From Candidatus Methylacidithermus pantelleriae (GTDB lineage Bacteria > Verrucomicrobiota > Verrucomicrobiia > Methylacidiphilales > Methylacidiphilaceae), in NCBI RefSeq assembly GCF_905250085.1, contig NZ_CAJNOB010000012.1, positions 112,149 to 176,148 on the forward strand: 64,000 bases of DNA, written 5' to 3'. Below, in pieces: positions 55,591 through 64,000 of the stretch (within the stretch, counting starts at the first letter, position 1; the number at the start of each line of letters is the position of its first letter). Made by a program: the position numbers and the translations under genes. The notes under the pieces were generated by a model. That model made no database searches. It worked only from the letters and a program-made list of their open reading frames with translations, and was not told the DNA's origin.

Positions 55591-58500
55591 CTACGTTAAC
55601 CGCTTGTGTTGGTCACCCATGCACGACCGATCCCTTAGCAAAGCATGATACTCTTGGAGCGAGCAAACCTCCAACGGACGCTTCTTTTGCCGTTCCATGG
55701 CAAGGACACTGGCCTTGGCAGCTGCCATCGTTGTAATCACGGGGATTCGCCGCAGAACCGCCGTCGTTCGAATACGGACTTCGTCCCGCCGCGCGACGCT
55801 GCCCGCTGGCGTGTTGATGACTAGCGAAATTTCCCCATTTTTCATCATGTCCAAAACGTTGGGTCTCCCCTCTGAAAGCTTAAACAACGTGGTGCAAGGA
55901 ACCCCGTTTGACCGTAGTGCATGACTGGTCCCCTCCGTGGCGTACAATTGGAAACCGAGCTCCACAAGCCTCCGACCGACTTCCACGGCAATGGGTTTGT
56001 CGGAATCCCGCACACTAAGAAAGACCTTCCCTTCTTTCGGAAGCGGAGGGGATGCTGCCAGTTGCGTCTTGGCGTAGGCCATTCCCAGATCCCTATCCAT
56101 ACCCATCACCTCACCCGTCGACTTCATCTCGGGTCCCAAGAGAATATCCACCCCCGGAAAACGAAAGAAGGGAAAGACGGCCTCCTTCACGGCATAATAG
56201 GGAGGCGAGATTTCTTTCGTAAAGCCCACCTCCGCAAGGCTTTTCCCCATAATCACCTGGGTAGCAATCTTGGCTAACGGAACACCGATCGCTTTGCTTA
56301 CAAAGGGCACGGTTCGAGAGGCGCGGGGATTTACCTCCAGCACGTAGAGGTCATTTCCCTTGACGGCAAACTGAATGTTGATCAGTCCCCGAACCTCTAG
56401 CGCTCGGGCAATAAGTCGCGTCGCTTCTCGAATCTCTCGCTGAATGGACTCCGAAAGGGTAGGAGCTGGAATAATGCACGCACTGTCTCCAGAGTGAACG
56501 CCCGCATACTCAATATGTTCCATGATCGCTCCCACAACCACATTTTGCCCATCACTTACGCAATCCACGTCTACCTCGACGGCATCTTCCAAAAAGCGGT
56601 CAACCAGGACCGGATACTGCGGCGAAACCTCCACCGCATGACGCACATAGGAACGGAGTTCCTCTTCCCCATACACGATCTTGATCGCCCGGCCCCCCAA
56701 AACAAAGGAAGGGCGGACCAGGACAGGATAGCCGATCTTGCGCGCCCCGATGACCGCTTCCTCTTCATTGGTCGCTGTGATGCTGGGCGGTTGCTTGAGA
56801 CCGAGATCGGCAATGAGCTCGGAACACAGTTTGCGGTCTTCCGCCCTCCGGATCGATTCCACGGACGTTCCTAAAACCGGAACCCCGTAAGCCGCAAGGG
56901 CCTGTGCGAAATTTAAGGGCGTCTGGCCGCCAAATTGAACGATCACTCCGTGAGGCGCCTCACGCTGGTAGATTTCAAGCACATCCTCAAGTGTAATCGG
57001 CTCAAAGTATAGTCGATCCGATGTGTCATAATCCGTCGAAACGGTCTCAGGGTTGGAGTTGACCATGATGGTTAGCCAGCCCATTTCCCGGAGGGCAAAC
57101 GCCGCATGAACACAGCAATAATCAAACTCGATTCCCTGTCCAATCCGGTTGGGTCCGGAACCTAGTATCATGACCTTCCGGCTCGACCCAGGACGAACCT
57201 CATCTTCGGTCCGATCATAGCTTGAGTAGTAGTACGGGGTGACCGCATCAAACTCCGCAGCGCACGTGTCCACAAGACGGTATGCGGGCCGGATCCCAAA
57301 GCTGCTACGCAGCTGGCGAACCTCTTGTTCGGATGTATTCCATAGCCGCGCGATCCGCCGATCCGAAAAGCCCATTTTTTTAGCCCGATCGAGCCAATCG
57401 AAGTCCCCTGGATGGGATTGGAGTTGGCTCTCTGCCTCCACAATCTCCCGAATCTGTTCCAAAAACCACGGATCCCATTTAGAAAGATCGGCGATTTCCG
57501 TGACCGTCATAGACCCGCGAAAAGCTGCAGCAATGTAATGGATCCGGTCCGGTCCAGGGGTTAGCAGTTGCCACCGGATTTCCTCCCGGGAGAACTGCCG
57601 GTCGAGCCATCCAAGGCCGTCCATGCCCGTCTCCAAGGCACGAATCGCTTTCTGAAGCGCCTCCTTAAAATTCCTACCAATGCCCATTACCTCCCCCACG
57701 CTCTTCATCGAGGTGGTTAGCACTCTTTCGGCCTCGGGAAACTTTTCAAATGTAAAACGCGGCAACTTGACCACGACGTAATCAATCGTGGGCTCAAAAC
57801 TTGCCGGGGTGTAGCGCGTAATATCGTTCGGAAGCTCGTCAAGCGTGTAACCGACCGCCAGCTTGGCCGCGATTTTTGCAATGGGAAAACCTGTTGCCTT
57901 GGAAGCAAGCGCAGAGGAACGGGAAACTCTAGGATTCATTTCGATCACGACCATGCGCCCGGTTTGAGGATGAACGGCAAACTGAATATTGGACCCACCG
58001 GTCTCCACCCCCACTTCGCGGATCACGGCAAAGGCAGCTTCCCGCATGTTCTGGTACTCTTTATCACTCAATGTCTGCGCGGGTGCGACCGTAATACTGT
58101 CCCCGGTATGAATCCCCATGGGATCCACGTTCTCGATCGAGCAAACAAGGACGCAATGATCCCTGCGATCTCTCATCACCTCCATCTCAAACTCTTTCCA
58201 CCCCAGAAGCGATTCCTCGATCAAAACCTCTCGAACCGGAGAAGCCTCCAACGCCTGTTGCACCATCTGGTCGAATTCCTCTCGATTATAGGCAATCCCC
58301 CCACCCGTCCCCCCGAGCGTAAAAGCAGGACGTAAAACGAGTGGAAAACGCCCGATGCGCATCGCGACCTCTCGGGCCTCCTCCATCGACCGTGCTGTTC
58401 CCGAAACAGGCACATCCAGCCCGATCTTGACCATTGCCTCCTTAAACAACTGGCGATCCTCCGCTTTTCGAATCGCTTCGATACTCGCCCCAATTAAACG

Positions 58501-58839
58501 TACACCGTAACGTTCCAAGACCCCCGCTTCATGGAGCGCAACCGCAGTGTTGAGCGCCGTTTGCCCGCCCAGGGTGGGAAGAAGCGCATCGGGTCGCTCC
58601 TTGGCAATAATGAGTTCGACCACTTCGGGAGCGATAGGTTCCAAGTAGGTTTGATCGGAAAACTCCGGGTCCGTCATGATGGTAGCAGGGTTGCTATTGA
58701 CGAGAATCACCCGCAATCCCTCCTCCTTAAGGGCCTTACATGCCTGTACTCCGGAATAGTCAAATTCGCATGCTTGCCCGATCACAATCGGCCCGCTCCC
58801 GATGACAAGCACACTTTGAAGATCTTTTCTTTTGGGCAT
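55591..58839 (-). CDS. carB: carbamoyl-phosphate synthase large subunit
   Basis: 1082 aa, full length. Makes carbamoyl phosphate for arginine and pyrimidines together with the glutaminase CarA (not in the window). Two homologous ATP-grasp halves are evident: [25 protein letters not shown] (in part: [17 protein letters not shown]) and the second [35 protein letters not shown] and [14 protein letters not shown]; and [20 protein letters not shown] and [20 protein letters not shown]. The C-terminal MGS-like regulatory domain ([20 protein letters not shown], later [11 protein letters not shown]) is present, so UMP or ornithine control is possible. Start ATG 58839. Confidence 0.97.
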   Translation of the reverse strand: MPKRKDLQSVLVIGSGPIVIGQACEFDYSGVQACKALKEEGLRVILVNSNPATIMTDPEFSDQTYLEPIAPEVVELIIAKERPDALLPTLGGQTALNTAVALHEAGVLERYGVRLIGASIEAIRKAEDRQLFKEAMVKIGLDVPVSGTARSMEEAREVAMRIGRFPLVLRPAFTLGGTGGGIAYNREEFDQMVQQALEASPVREVLIEESLLGWKEFEMEVMRDRRDHCVLVCSIENVDPMGIHTGDSITVAPAQTLSDKEYQNMREAAFAVIREVGVETGGSNIQFAVHPQTGRMVVIEMNPRVSRSSALASKATGFPIAKIAAKLAVGYTLDELPNDITRYTPASFEPTIDYVVVKLPRFTFEKFPEAERVLTTSMKSVGEVMGIGRNFKEALQKAIRALETGMDGLGWLDRQFSREEIRWQLLTPGPDRIHYIAAAFRGSMTVTEIADLSKWDPWFLEQIREIVEAESQLQSHPGDFDWLDRAKKMGFSDRRIARLWNTSEQEVRQLRSSFGIRPAYRLVDTCAAEFDAVTPYYYSSYDRTEDEVRPGSSRKVMILGSGPNRIGQGIEFDYCCVHAAFALREMGWLTIMVNSNPETVSTDYDTSDRLYFEPITLEDVLEIYQREAPHGVIVQFGGQTPLNFAQALAAYGVPVLGTSVESIRRAEDRKLCSELIADLGLKQPPSITATNEEEAVIGARKIGYPVLVRPSFVLGGRAIKIVYGEEELRSYVRHAVEVSPQYPVLVDRFLEDAVEVDVDCVSDGQNVVVGAIMEHIEYAGVHSGDSACIIPAPTLSESIQREIREATRLIARALEVRGLINIQFAVKGNDLYVLEVNPRASRTVPFVSKAIGVPLAKIATQVIMGKSLAEVGFTKEISPPYYAVKEAVFPFFRFPGVDILLGPEMKSTGEVMGMDRDLGMAYAKTQLAASPPLPKEGKVFLSVRDSDKPIAVEVGRRLVELGFQLYATEGTSHALRSNGVPCTTLFKLSEGRPNVLDMMKNGEISLVINTPAGSVARRDEVRIRTTAVLRRIPVITTMAAAKASVLAMERQKKRPLEVCSLQEYHALLRDRSCMGDQHKRLT

Positions 58840-59089
58840 AGCGATTGGCCTCTCTACAACTCAACTACTCCACGGCGAACGCCTGGGGGTTGCACCACCC
58901 CAATCGATGGAAAAGGTGTTTTTTTCTTTAACAAACGGTTTTATACGACAAAAACGCCGAACCCAAAAACGCTTCCGGGGATATTCGCAGGTGTCAAGAA
59001 AACCCTCTGGGCCCCTATTTTCTTCCCATCGGGTCTTCGTGCCGCCCCCGCTCCCACTCCCTGGCCGCCCTTGGGTTGCAAAGCCGGTT

Positions 59090-61696
59090 TCAACCCCGGT
59101 CGGCCGGCTCCGCGAGATGAACGACCCACTGCGGCTCGACTAAGTCGGGCACAATCTCCACAGAGATACGCTCTGCTACGGCTGCAAATTGGATATCCTT
59201 TACTGCCTCCTGCACCGGGTCCGGAAGAGGTTTGGGTAGGCGAACCACGAGGTCCCTCACGGGCCACTTCACCGAGCGCTTGGCCAATGCTTTCGACTTT
59301 CGAACCTCGCTTAGCCCTTGGAGAGCAAACTCATAGGAACCGGCCTCGCATGGATAGGGAAAACCTTCTAGTTCTTCTACCGTTGGCCACGGGCTGGTAT
59401 GAATGGAGCGACGCCTTCCGTGGCTTTCCGCGTAACGATAGCTCCAAAGTTCCTCACACAAATGGGGCAAGAAAGGAGCAAAGAGGCGTAGCAAGATGGA
59501 GAAGCACGTATCCAAAACCCGGAGCGCGCTTCCTCGCCCAGCCGTCCACTCTCGACTATAGACCCGTTCCTTAATGATCTCTAGATAGTTATCGCAGAAA
59601 TCCCACCAGAAGAAATTTTCGACTGCCGAGAGTGCCCGCGACCAGTCATACTGTTCAAACGCTTGCTCTGCTTCTTTCAGTACCGCTCGAAGTTTGTCCA
59701 GAAAACCTCGATCCAGCTCTCGGCACACTTCCGCCGTGTGGAGCTTGTCCCTGGGAACCTCCGACAAAATCGAAAATACAAAACGCCCCGCATTCCATAG
59801 CTTCGTCATGAGCCGCCGACCAACCCGGAACATCGACTCGTCGTAGGTGGTGTCGACACCGGCTTTGGCTCGGCCTGCCCAGTATCGCACGGCGTCCGCG
59901 GAATATTGTTCTAATAAAAAAGAGGGGACAATCACCTGCCCCTTACTCTTACTCATTTTAGCCCGGGTAGGATCCAGGACCCAACCACTAATAAGCACGT
60001 GATGCCAGGGACGCGTTCGCTGGTGCATCCAGACTAAAGCAATCGTGTAGAAGGCCCAGGTCCGGATAATTTCATGAGCCTGAGGGCGGAGGTCCATCGG
60101 GAAAATCTGTCCATGAAGAGACCCCTCTAGATCCCATCCAGAACAGAGTAACGGAGTGAGGCCACTGGTTGCCCAGGTATCCAAAACATCCGTTTCGGGA
60201 GCAAACCCATTTGGCGTTCCCCGCTGCTCCGGACGAAAACCGGGCGGGACGTCCGAAGCAGGATCGACCGGAAGCTCTTCCTTCCGGGGTAGCAAAAGCT
60301 GGTCATAGATCGGGTTGCCTTTCTCATCACAACGGTACCAGACGGGAAAGGGCACTCCAAAGTAGCGCTGGCGGCTAATGCACCAGTCCTGGCTTAACCC
60401 TTCCACCCAAGCGCGGTAGCGTTCGAGCATGTGCGGGGGATGCCATTGGATGGTTTCCGCCACGCGCAAAAGCTCCTCCTTTTTGTCCAAAAGACGAATG
60501 AACCATTGTTTGGCCGGCAAGATCTCCAGGGGTCGATCCCCTTTTTCATAGAATTTGACCGCGTGCACCAGAGGCACAGGTTCCCCGACGAGGCTTCCTT
60601 CCTCGGCCAAAAGCTGAACGATTTGATGTCGCGCCCGCTCAACATCGAGCCCGGCCAGCTTCTGCATGATCCGGTTAGCCTTGTCCGGATCCCGAGAGGG
60701 CCACCCGGAAGCACCTCCAAAATGAACCAACTGCACCGTCCCTTCGGGCGAAAGAAGCTGCCGCAAAGGCAAGCGATACTCCCGCCACCACTCAACATCG
60801 GTCGCATCACCAAAGGTGCACACCATAACAATTCCGGTCCCTTTTTCAGGCTGAACTCGCCGGTCCGCAAGAACGGGTACGGGTGCGGCAAAAAGGGGGG
60901 TGAGAGCAACCTGACCGACAAGGTGACCATGACGCGGATCGTCGGGATGAACCATTACAGCCACACAAGCCGCTAGAAGTTCCGGCCGAGTCGTTGCTAC
61001 GACAAAGAATCGGTCATCCGTCAGACCGAATCGCAGGTGATACATGAAACCAGGGCACTCCCTTTCCTCGATCTCTGCCTGTGCCACCGCCGTGCCAAAC
61101 GTGACATCCCAAAAAACCGGAAAAGTGGCCTGGTACACTTCACCTTTTTCCAGAAGTCGAAGCACGCTAAGCTGGCTAATCCGGCGAGCTTTTTCTCCAA
61201 TTGTCGAGTATTCCAAGCTCCAATCCACGCTTAGGCCCAACCTTTGCCAGAGCTCCTTGTAGCCCTGCTCATCCATCCGCGTCAAAATATGGCAAGCCTC
61301 GATAAAGTTCTTGCGGCTTACCTTTCTCCACGGGCCTGATTCTTGAGGTTCCAACACCAGATTCGGCTCATAGGGAACGGAAGGATCACAACGAATGCGG
61401 AAATGATTTTGCACGCGTCGTTCCGTCGGAAGCCCGTTATCATCCCATCCCATGGGATAAAAGACATTGCGGCCCCGCATTCGCTGATACCTGGCCACCA
61501 GATCCTGGTGCGTGTAGCTAAAAACGTGTCCCACATGCAGCGAACCGCTAACGGTGGGAGGCGGGGTATCAATCACAAAATTTTCGCTTCGAGGACGAGT
61601 GGGATCGAACCGGTAGACTCCCCACTCCTCCCACCGCTGCCTCCACTTTGCTTCGCAACCCGCAGCGTCATATTGAGAGGGGATCACTAAATCCAT
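59090..61696 (-). CDS. valS: valyl-tRNA synthetase
   Basis: 868 aa. Charges tRNA-Val. The class I signature is PPPTVSGSLHVGHVFSYTHQD (in part: SGSLHVGHVFSY), with KMSKSKGQVI for ATP binding and WCISRQRYFGVPFPVWY typical of ValS. YPMGWDDNGLPTERRVQ is characteristic of the archaeal-like ValS type found in some bacteria, and the family's editing domain is present (FFVVATTRPELLAACVAVMVHPDDPRH, in part: ATTRPELLAACVAVMVHP). ATG 61696 has GAGGAG upstream. A tRNA-Val gene lies in the window but 40 kb away. Confidence 0.95.
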   Translation of the reverse strand: MDLVIPSQYDAAGCEAKWRQRWEEWGVYRFDPTRPRSENFVIDTPPPTVSGSLHVGHVFSYTHQDLVARYQRMRGRNVFYPMGWDDNGLPTERRVQNHFRIRCDPSVPYEPNLVLEPQESGPWRKVSRKNFIEACHILTRMDEQGYKELWQRLGLSVDWSLEYSTIGEKARRISQLSVLRLLEKGEVYQATFPVFWDVTFGTAVAQAEIEERECPGFMYHLRFGLTDDRFFVVATTRPELLAACVAVMVHPDDPRHGHLVGQVALTPLFAAPVPVLADRRVQPEKGTGIVMVCTFGDATDVEWWREYRLPLRQLLSPEGTVQLVHFGGASGWPSRDPDKANRIMQKLAGLDVERARHQIVQLLAEEGSLVGEPVPLVHAVKFYEKGDRPLEILPAKQWFIRLLDKKEELLRVAETIQWHPPHMLERYRAWVEGLSQDWCISRQRYFGVPFPVWYRCDEKGNPIYDQLLLPRKEELPVDPASDVPPGFRPEQRGTPNGFAPETDVLDTWATSGLTPLLCSGWDLEGSLHGQIFPMDLRPQAHEIIRTWAFYTIALVWMHQRTRPWHHVLISGWVLDPTRAKMSKSKGQVIVPSFLLEQYSADAVRYWAGRAKAGVDTTYDESMFRVGRRLMTKLWNAGRFVFSILSEVPRDKLHTAEVCRELDRGFLDKLRAVLKEAEQAFEQYDWSRALSAVENFFWWDFCDNYLEIIKERVYSREWTAGRGSALRVLDTCFSILLRLFAPFLPHLCEELWSYRYAESHGRRRSIHTSPWPTVEELEGFPYPCEAGSYEFALQGLSEVRKSKALAKRSVKWPVRDLVVRLPKPLPDPVQEAVKDIQFAAVAERISVEIVPDLVEPQWVVHLAEPADRG

Positions 61697-61708
61697 GATG
61701 CTCCTCTT

Positions 61709-61939
61709 TTAGGCTCTTCCAGCCCCTTTCCTCCAGACCAACGACCCGGGACGCGAATCTAGCGCAGCGCGCTTGTACCCTTTTGGATCCACGCCCAAAA
61801 GTGTATCGCCACTAGCCTCTCGGCGCAAAACCAAGCCTAGAAGGTGACGCTGGAGGTGGTCAAGGAGCCTTGCTGGAAGATCGAGCTTGAAAGAGAGCTT
61901 GCAACGAAAAGCTTCTCTTAACCAGATGCGCTCACTCAA
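61709..61939 (-). CDS. possible small protein upstream of valS
   Basis: 76 aa from TTG 61939, ending 12 bases before the valS start. The sequence LREAFRCKLSFKLDLPARLLDHLQRHLLGLVLRREASGDTLLG (in part: LSFKLDLPARLLDHLQRHLLG) is helical and basic. No family is recognised. The tight spacing with valS and placement after the ZIP-oxidase gene on the same strand are the only support. Confidence 0.35.
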   Translation of the reverse strand: MSERIWLREAFRCKLSFKLDLPARLLDHLQRHLLGLVLRREASGDTLLGVDPKGYKRAALDSRPGSLVWRKGAGRA

Positions 61940-61971
61940 AATAACCCCAGGTTTTCCTGTGAACCAGCTGT

Positions 61972-63786
61972 TTACCTTCCACCAGGCCCTCGTTTCCCTC
62001 TCTCTCCCATCAAGCTTCCACTGGCACGATATTCCCGAAACACGTCTTTCTTTTCCAAGACCACCTGGACGAAGCTCACAAGACCCCCCATGAACGGATC
62101 CTGCATCCCGCGGTGCGACTGAGGATTCGGAAAAACCTTCGGGTTGGTCATATGATCCAAAATATGGCAGTGGAACATCCAGCGGCCTGGATTATTCGCG
62201 ACAAAGGCTAAGTCAGCTGTTTGCCCGGGTCCTAACAAAACCGTGTTGGCCAGAAATGGTTGGGGCAGAGGAGAACCATCCAAAGCAACAACACGAAACG
62301 TGTAGCCGTGAAGATGCATCACGTGATTTTCCCGGGCGCTGGCGTTAACGAGGCGCATCCGAACCTTAGCCCCCAGGGGAACACAAACGGCTGGAGCATC
62401 CGGAAAAGCCTTCCCGTTTAAGGTAAAGAGGTTCTCTTCCTCACTACCTCCCACCTTGAAAGAGCCAATTTCATACAAAAACTCCTCTTCCCAACCCGCT
62501 GGATCGACTGTTGACGGATCTACCACCAGAACCCCGTGTAACCCCTGATCCATTTGGAACTCATCATGGAAATGGGTGTGATAGAGATGCGTTCCGACCA
62601 TGGAAGGGGTTACGGTAAACCGATAGGTGTACACCTCCCCGGGCCGGACCGGTTCCTGGCTGATTCCAGGAACCCCATCCTCGCTTTCGGGAAGAGGAAG
62701 GCCGTGCAAGTGGAGGGTCGTCGGTTCCGGCAGCTCATTTTTTAACTGGATTTCTACCTTTTCCCCCACGCGCAGCCGCAAAAGAGGTCCAGGAACCTGT
62801 CGATTATACCCCCACGCTTCCACCACCAGCCCAGGTGCAACCTTCCAGGGAAAAACACCGGCCACTAGCTCGTACCGCCGGGTCCCATCCGGAAGTACTT
62901 GCGGAACCATGCCCCTTCCCTCCGTCACCTCCCAGACACGTTGACATTGCCGCTTTTCTTCCGAAGGAGAAAGGGAAGGGCCGGAATGAACAACCACGCG
63001 TTGCCCCTCTGTCGCTTCATAGCGATCCCCCATCGCGGTACGGCAAATCCAATGGGTGCTCCATGCCATCACAAAACCTGCCACCAGCGCCCCCATCACC
63101 AGAAGCTGCTGGGGTTCACGCCGCACACCCGCCAGGAGCTCCTTTTCGACGTAAAAGATGGTGCCACCAGCCATTGCCAGGGTCAGGATCGAAAAAAGCT
63201 GCGATTGCCACACCGAACCTACAAGCGTCCCCAAAAAGGTTGGCCCCCCTGCAATCGCCGCTAAAATGGCTAGCGTTCGCCAGGATAAAAGCTGCCCCCG
63301 AGCAATCGCCGGTCCAACGATCCCAAAACCTTCCGTTCCATTGTGAAGAGCAAACCCAACGGCCAAACTGAGCGATAGATCGGCCATCCCCTGGGCGTAC
63401 GCCTGCCCAATCGCCAAGCCCTCCGTTAGGTTATGAAGACCGATCCCAATGGCCACTAGATAGACAAGCCCCGGATAGGAACTTGCGAAAAAAAGCCACT
63501 TCTCCAGGCACACTAACCCGAGGAACCCCAGCCCAAAACCCCCACAAAAAAAGAAAAAAGCCGCCGCTCCCTCCCACGACCCTTTCCTGGCTTGTGCAAC
63601 TCGCCAGGCTTCTTCAGCCGACTCCGAGAGAACTTCCACCAAAAGAAAGGCCAAGATGCCCACAGCCGCCATGCTCAAGGCTGCCTTAAGAGAACGGTTC
63701 AAAACCGGAACTCGTCCTACCGGCATGCCCACAACAATGGTTGCCCCAGCTACAAACCCAAGGAGAAGGAGACTAGAAAAGCCCAA
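61972..63786 (-). CDS. ZIP metal transporter fused to a two-domain multicopper oxidase
   Basis: 604 aa in one frame. Residues 1-245 form a ZIP-family permease with about seven hydrophobic segments and the metal motifs HNLTEGLAIG (118-127) and HNGTEGFGIV (148-157). Residues 260-590 form a cupredoxin-type multicopper oxidase with all four copper motifs: THLHLHG-like TLHLHGL (H359, H361), THLYHTHFHDEF (H400, H403, H405, H407), NHVMHLHGYTF (H488, H491, H493) and MFHCHILDHM (H539, C540, H541, H545, M546). It is short for a three-domain oxidase. Start TTG 63786 is backed by AGGAGG at 63793-63798. Inferred role: oxidising a metal (Cu+, Fe2+, Mn2+) at the membrane and linking that to transport. Confidence 0.85.
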   Translation of the reverse strand: MGFSSLLLLGFVAGATIVVGMPVGRVPVLNRSLKAALSMAAVGILAFLLVEVLSESAEEAWRVAQARKGSWEGAAAFFFFCGGFGLGFLGLVCLEKWLFFASSYPGLVYLVAIGIGLHNLTEGLAIGQAYAQGMADLSLSLAVGFALHNGTEGFGIVGPAIARGQLLSWRTLAILAAIAGGPTFLGTLVGSVWQSQLFSILTLAMAGGTIFYVEKELLAGVRREPQQLLVMGALVAGFVMAWSTHWICRTAMGDRYEATEGQRVVVHSGPSLSPSEEKRQCQRVWEVTEGRGMVPQVLPDGTRRYELVAGVFPWKVAPGLVVEAWGYNRQVPGPLLRLRVGEKVEIQLKNELPEPTTLHLHGLPLPESEDGVPGISQEPVRPGEVYTYRFTVTPSMVGTHLYHTHFHDEFQMDQGLHGVLVVDPSTVDPAGWEEEFLYEIGSFKVGGSEEENLFTLNGKAFPDAPAVCVPLGAKVRMRLVNASARENHVMHLHGYTFRVVALDGSPLPQPFLANTVLLGPGQTADLAFVANNPGRWMFHCHILDHMTNPKVFPNPQSHRGMQDPFMGGLVSFVQVVLEKKDVFREYRASGSLMGERGKRGPGGR

Positions 63787-64000
63787 CCGTGACCTCCTCT
63801 TTCAGGATTGTCATCCTCACCCACTGGGAAAAGAACTTGGGTTAGTTGAGACTCCTTCTCAAGAATTTTCTTCGGAAAGCGTACCCAAAAGGACTAAAAC
63901 CAGCAAGGCCGCCGCATCCAGGCGTACACAAAGCACGGATGCGGCGATCCAAAAGAAGCGATATCCAAGGTCTCCAAAACCATCTAATATCCCTTGTGGG

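Noticed and set aside
58531..59574. 347-codon plus-strand frame across the carB-valS junction
   Set aside because: It is antisense to the 5' end of carB and the 3' end of valS, rich in Pro/Arg, with no motif.

Overview
The window is a Gram-negative bacterial chromosome segment of moderately high GC. LPS-related genes (a Kdo hydroxylase, a lipid A biosynthesis N-terminal-domain protein, an LpxG-like phosphoesterase), two outer-membrane porins, a squalene/hopanoid enzyme, an archaeal-like ValS, a bacterial deoxyhypusine synthase homologue and a K+-independent H+-pyrophosphatase suggest Verrucomicrobiota, possibly a Methylacidiphilum/Methylacidithermus-like lineage. That placement is inference; no methane-oxidation or rRNA gene is present to confirm it.

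Layout. 0-5.2 kb: the 3' part of serA, a small exported protein, purC (convergent) and an 840-aa glycoside hydrolase/GT2 fusion. 5.2-7.4 kb: a gene-poor stretch and a Kdo hydroxylase. 7.9-9.8 kb: a manganese catalase divergent from an OxyR with both redox cysteines at positions 199 and 208. 9.8-12.1 kb: a decayed IS607-type transposon whose edge lies on the oxyR stop codon. 12.6-18 kb: a LysM/NlpC-P60 hydrolase, trmFO, a LAB_N protein, an aldo/keto reductase and a DUF3347-like protein. 18-20.1 kb: a decayed IS200/IS605 element. 20.1-24.2 kb: a pseudouridine synthase, tRNA-Val and hppA. 24.5-26.8 kb: a second IS607 fossil. 27-31 kb: a deoxyhypusine synthase homologue, a MarC protein and an HpnD-HpnE fusion. 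31.2-38.6 kb: an Rrf2 regulator divergent from an OprP-like porin, then a DUF4337 protein, a siroheme sulfite reductase and an APS/PAPS reductase (sulfate assimilation). 39.1-40.3 kb: a third, truncated IS607 fossil. 40.3-44.8 kb, minus strand: pncA-pncB (NAD salvage), queH, tatC and an exported protein. 45-46.5 kb: a decayed TnpB-like region. 46.5-55.6 kb: htpX, gpmA, an OprB-like porin, tRNA-Cys, a TPR protein, pgl, gnd and a membrane metallophosphoesterase. 55.6-64 kb: carB, valS and a ZIP transporter/multicopper oxidase fusion.

Working together: OxyR and Mn-catalase form a peroxide-defence pair; Pgl and Gnd supply NADPH through the oxidative pentose-phosphate pathway; sulfite and APS reductases assimilate sulfate, possibly linked to the Rrf2 regulator and porin; PncA and PncB recycle nicotinamide. 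Three unusual fusions stand out: ZIP-multicopper oxidase, HpnD-HpnE and glycoside hydrolase-GT2. The non-coding share is unusually high and largely consists of fossil transposons of the TnpB (IS607, IS200/IS605) superfamily.
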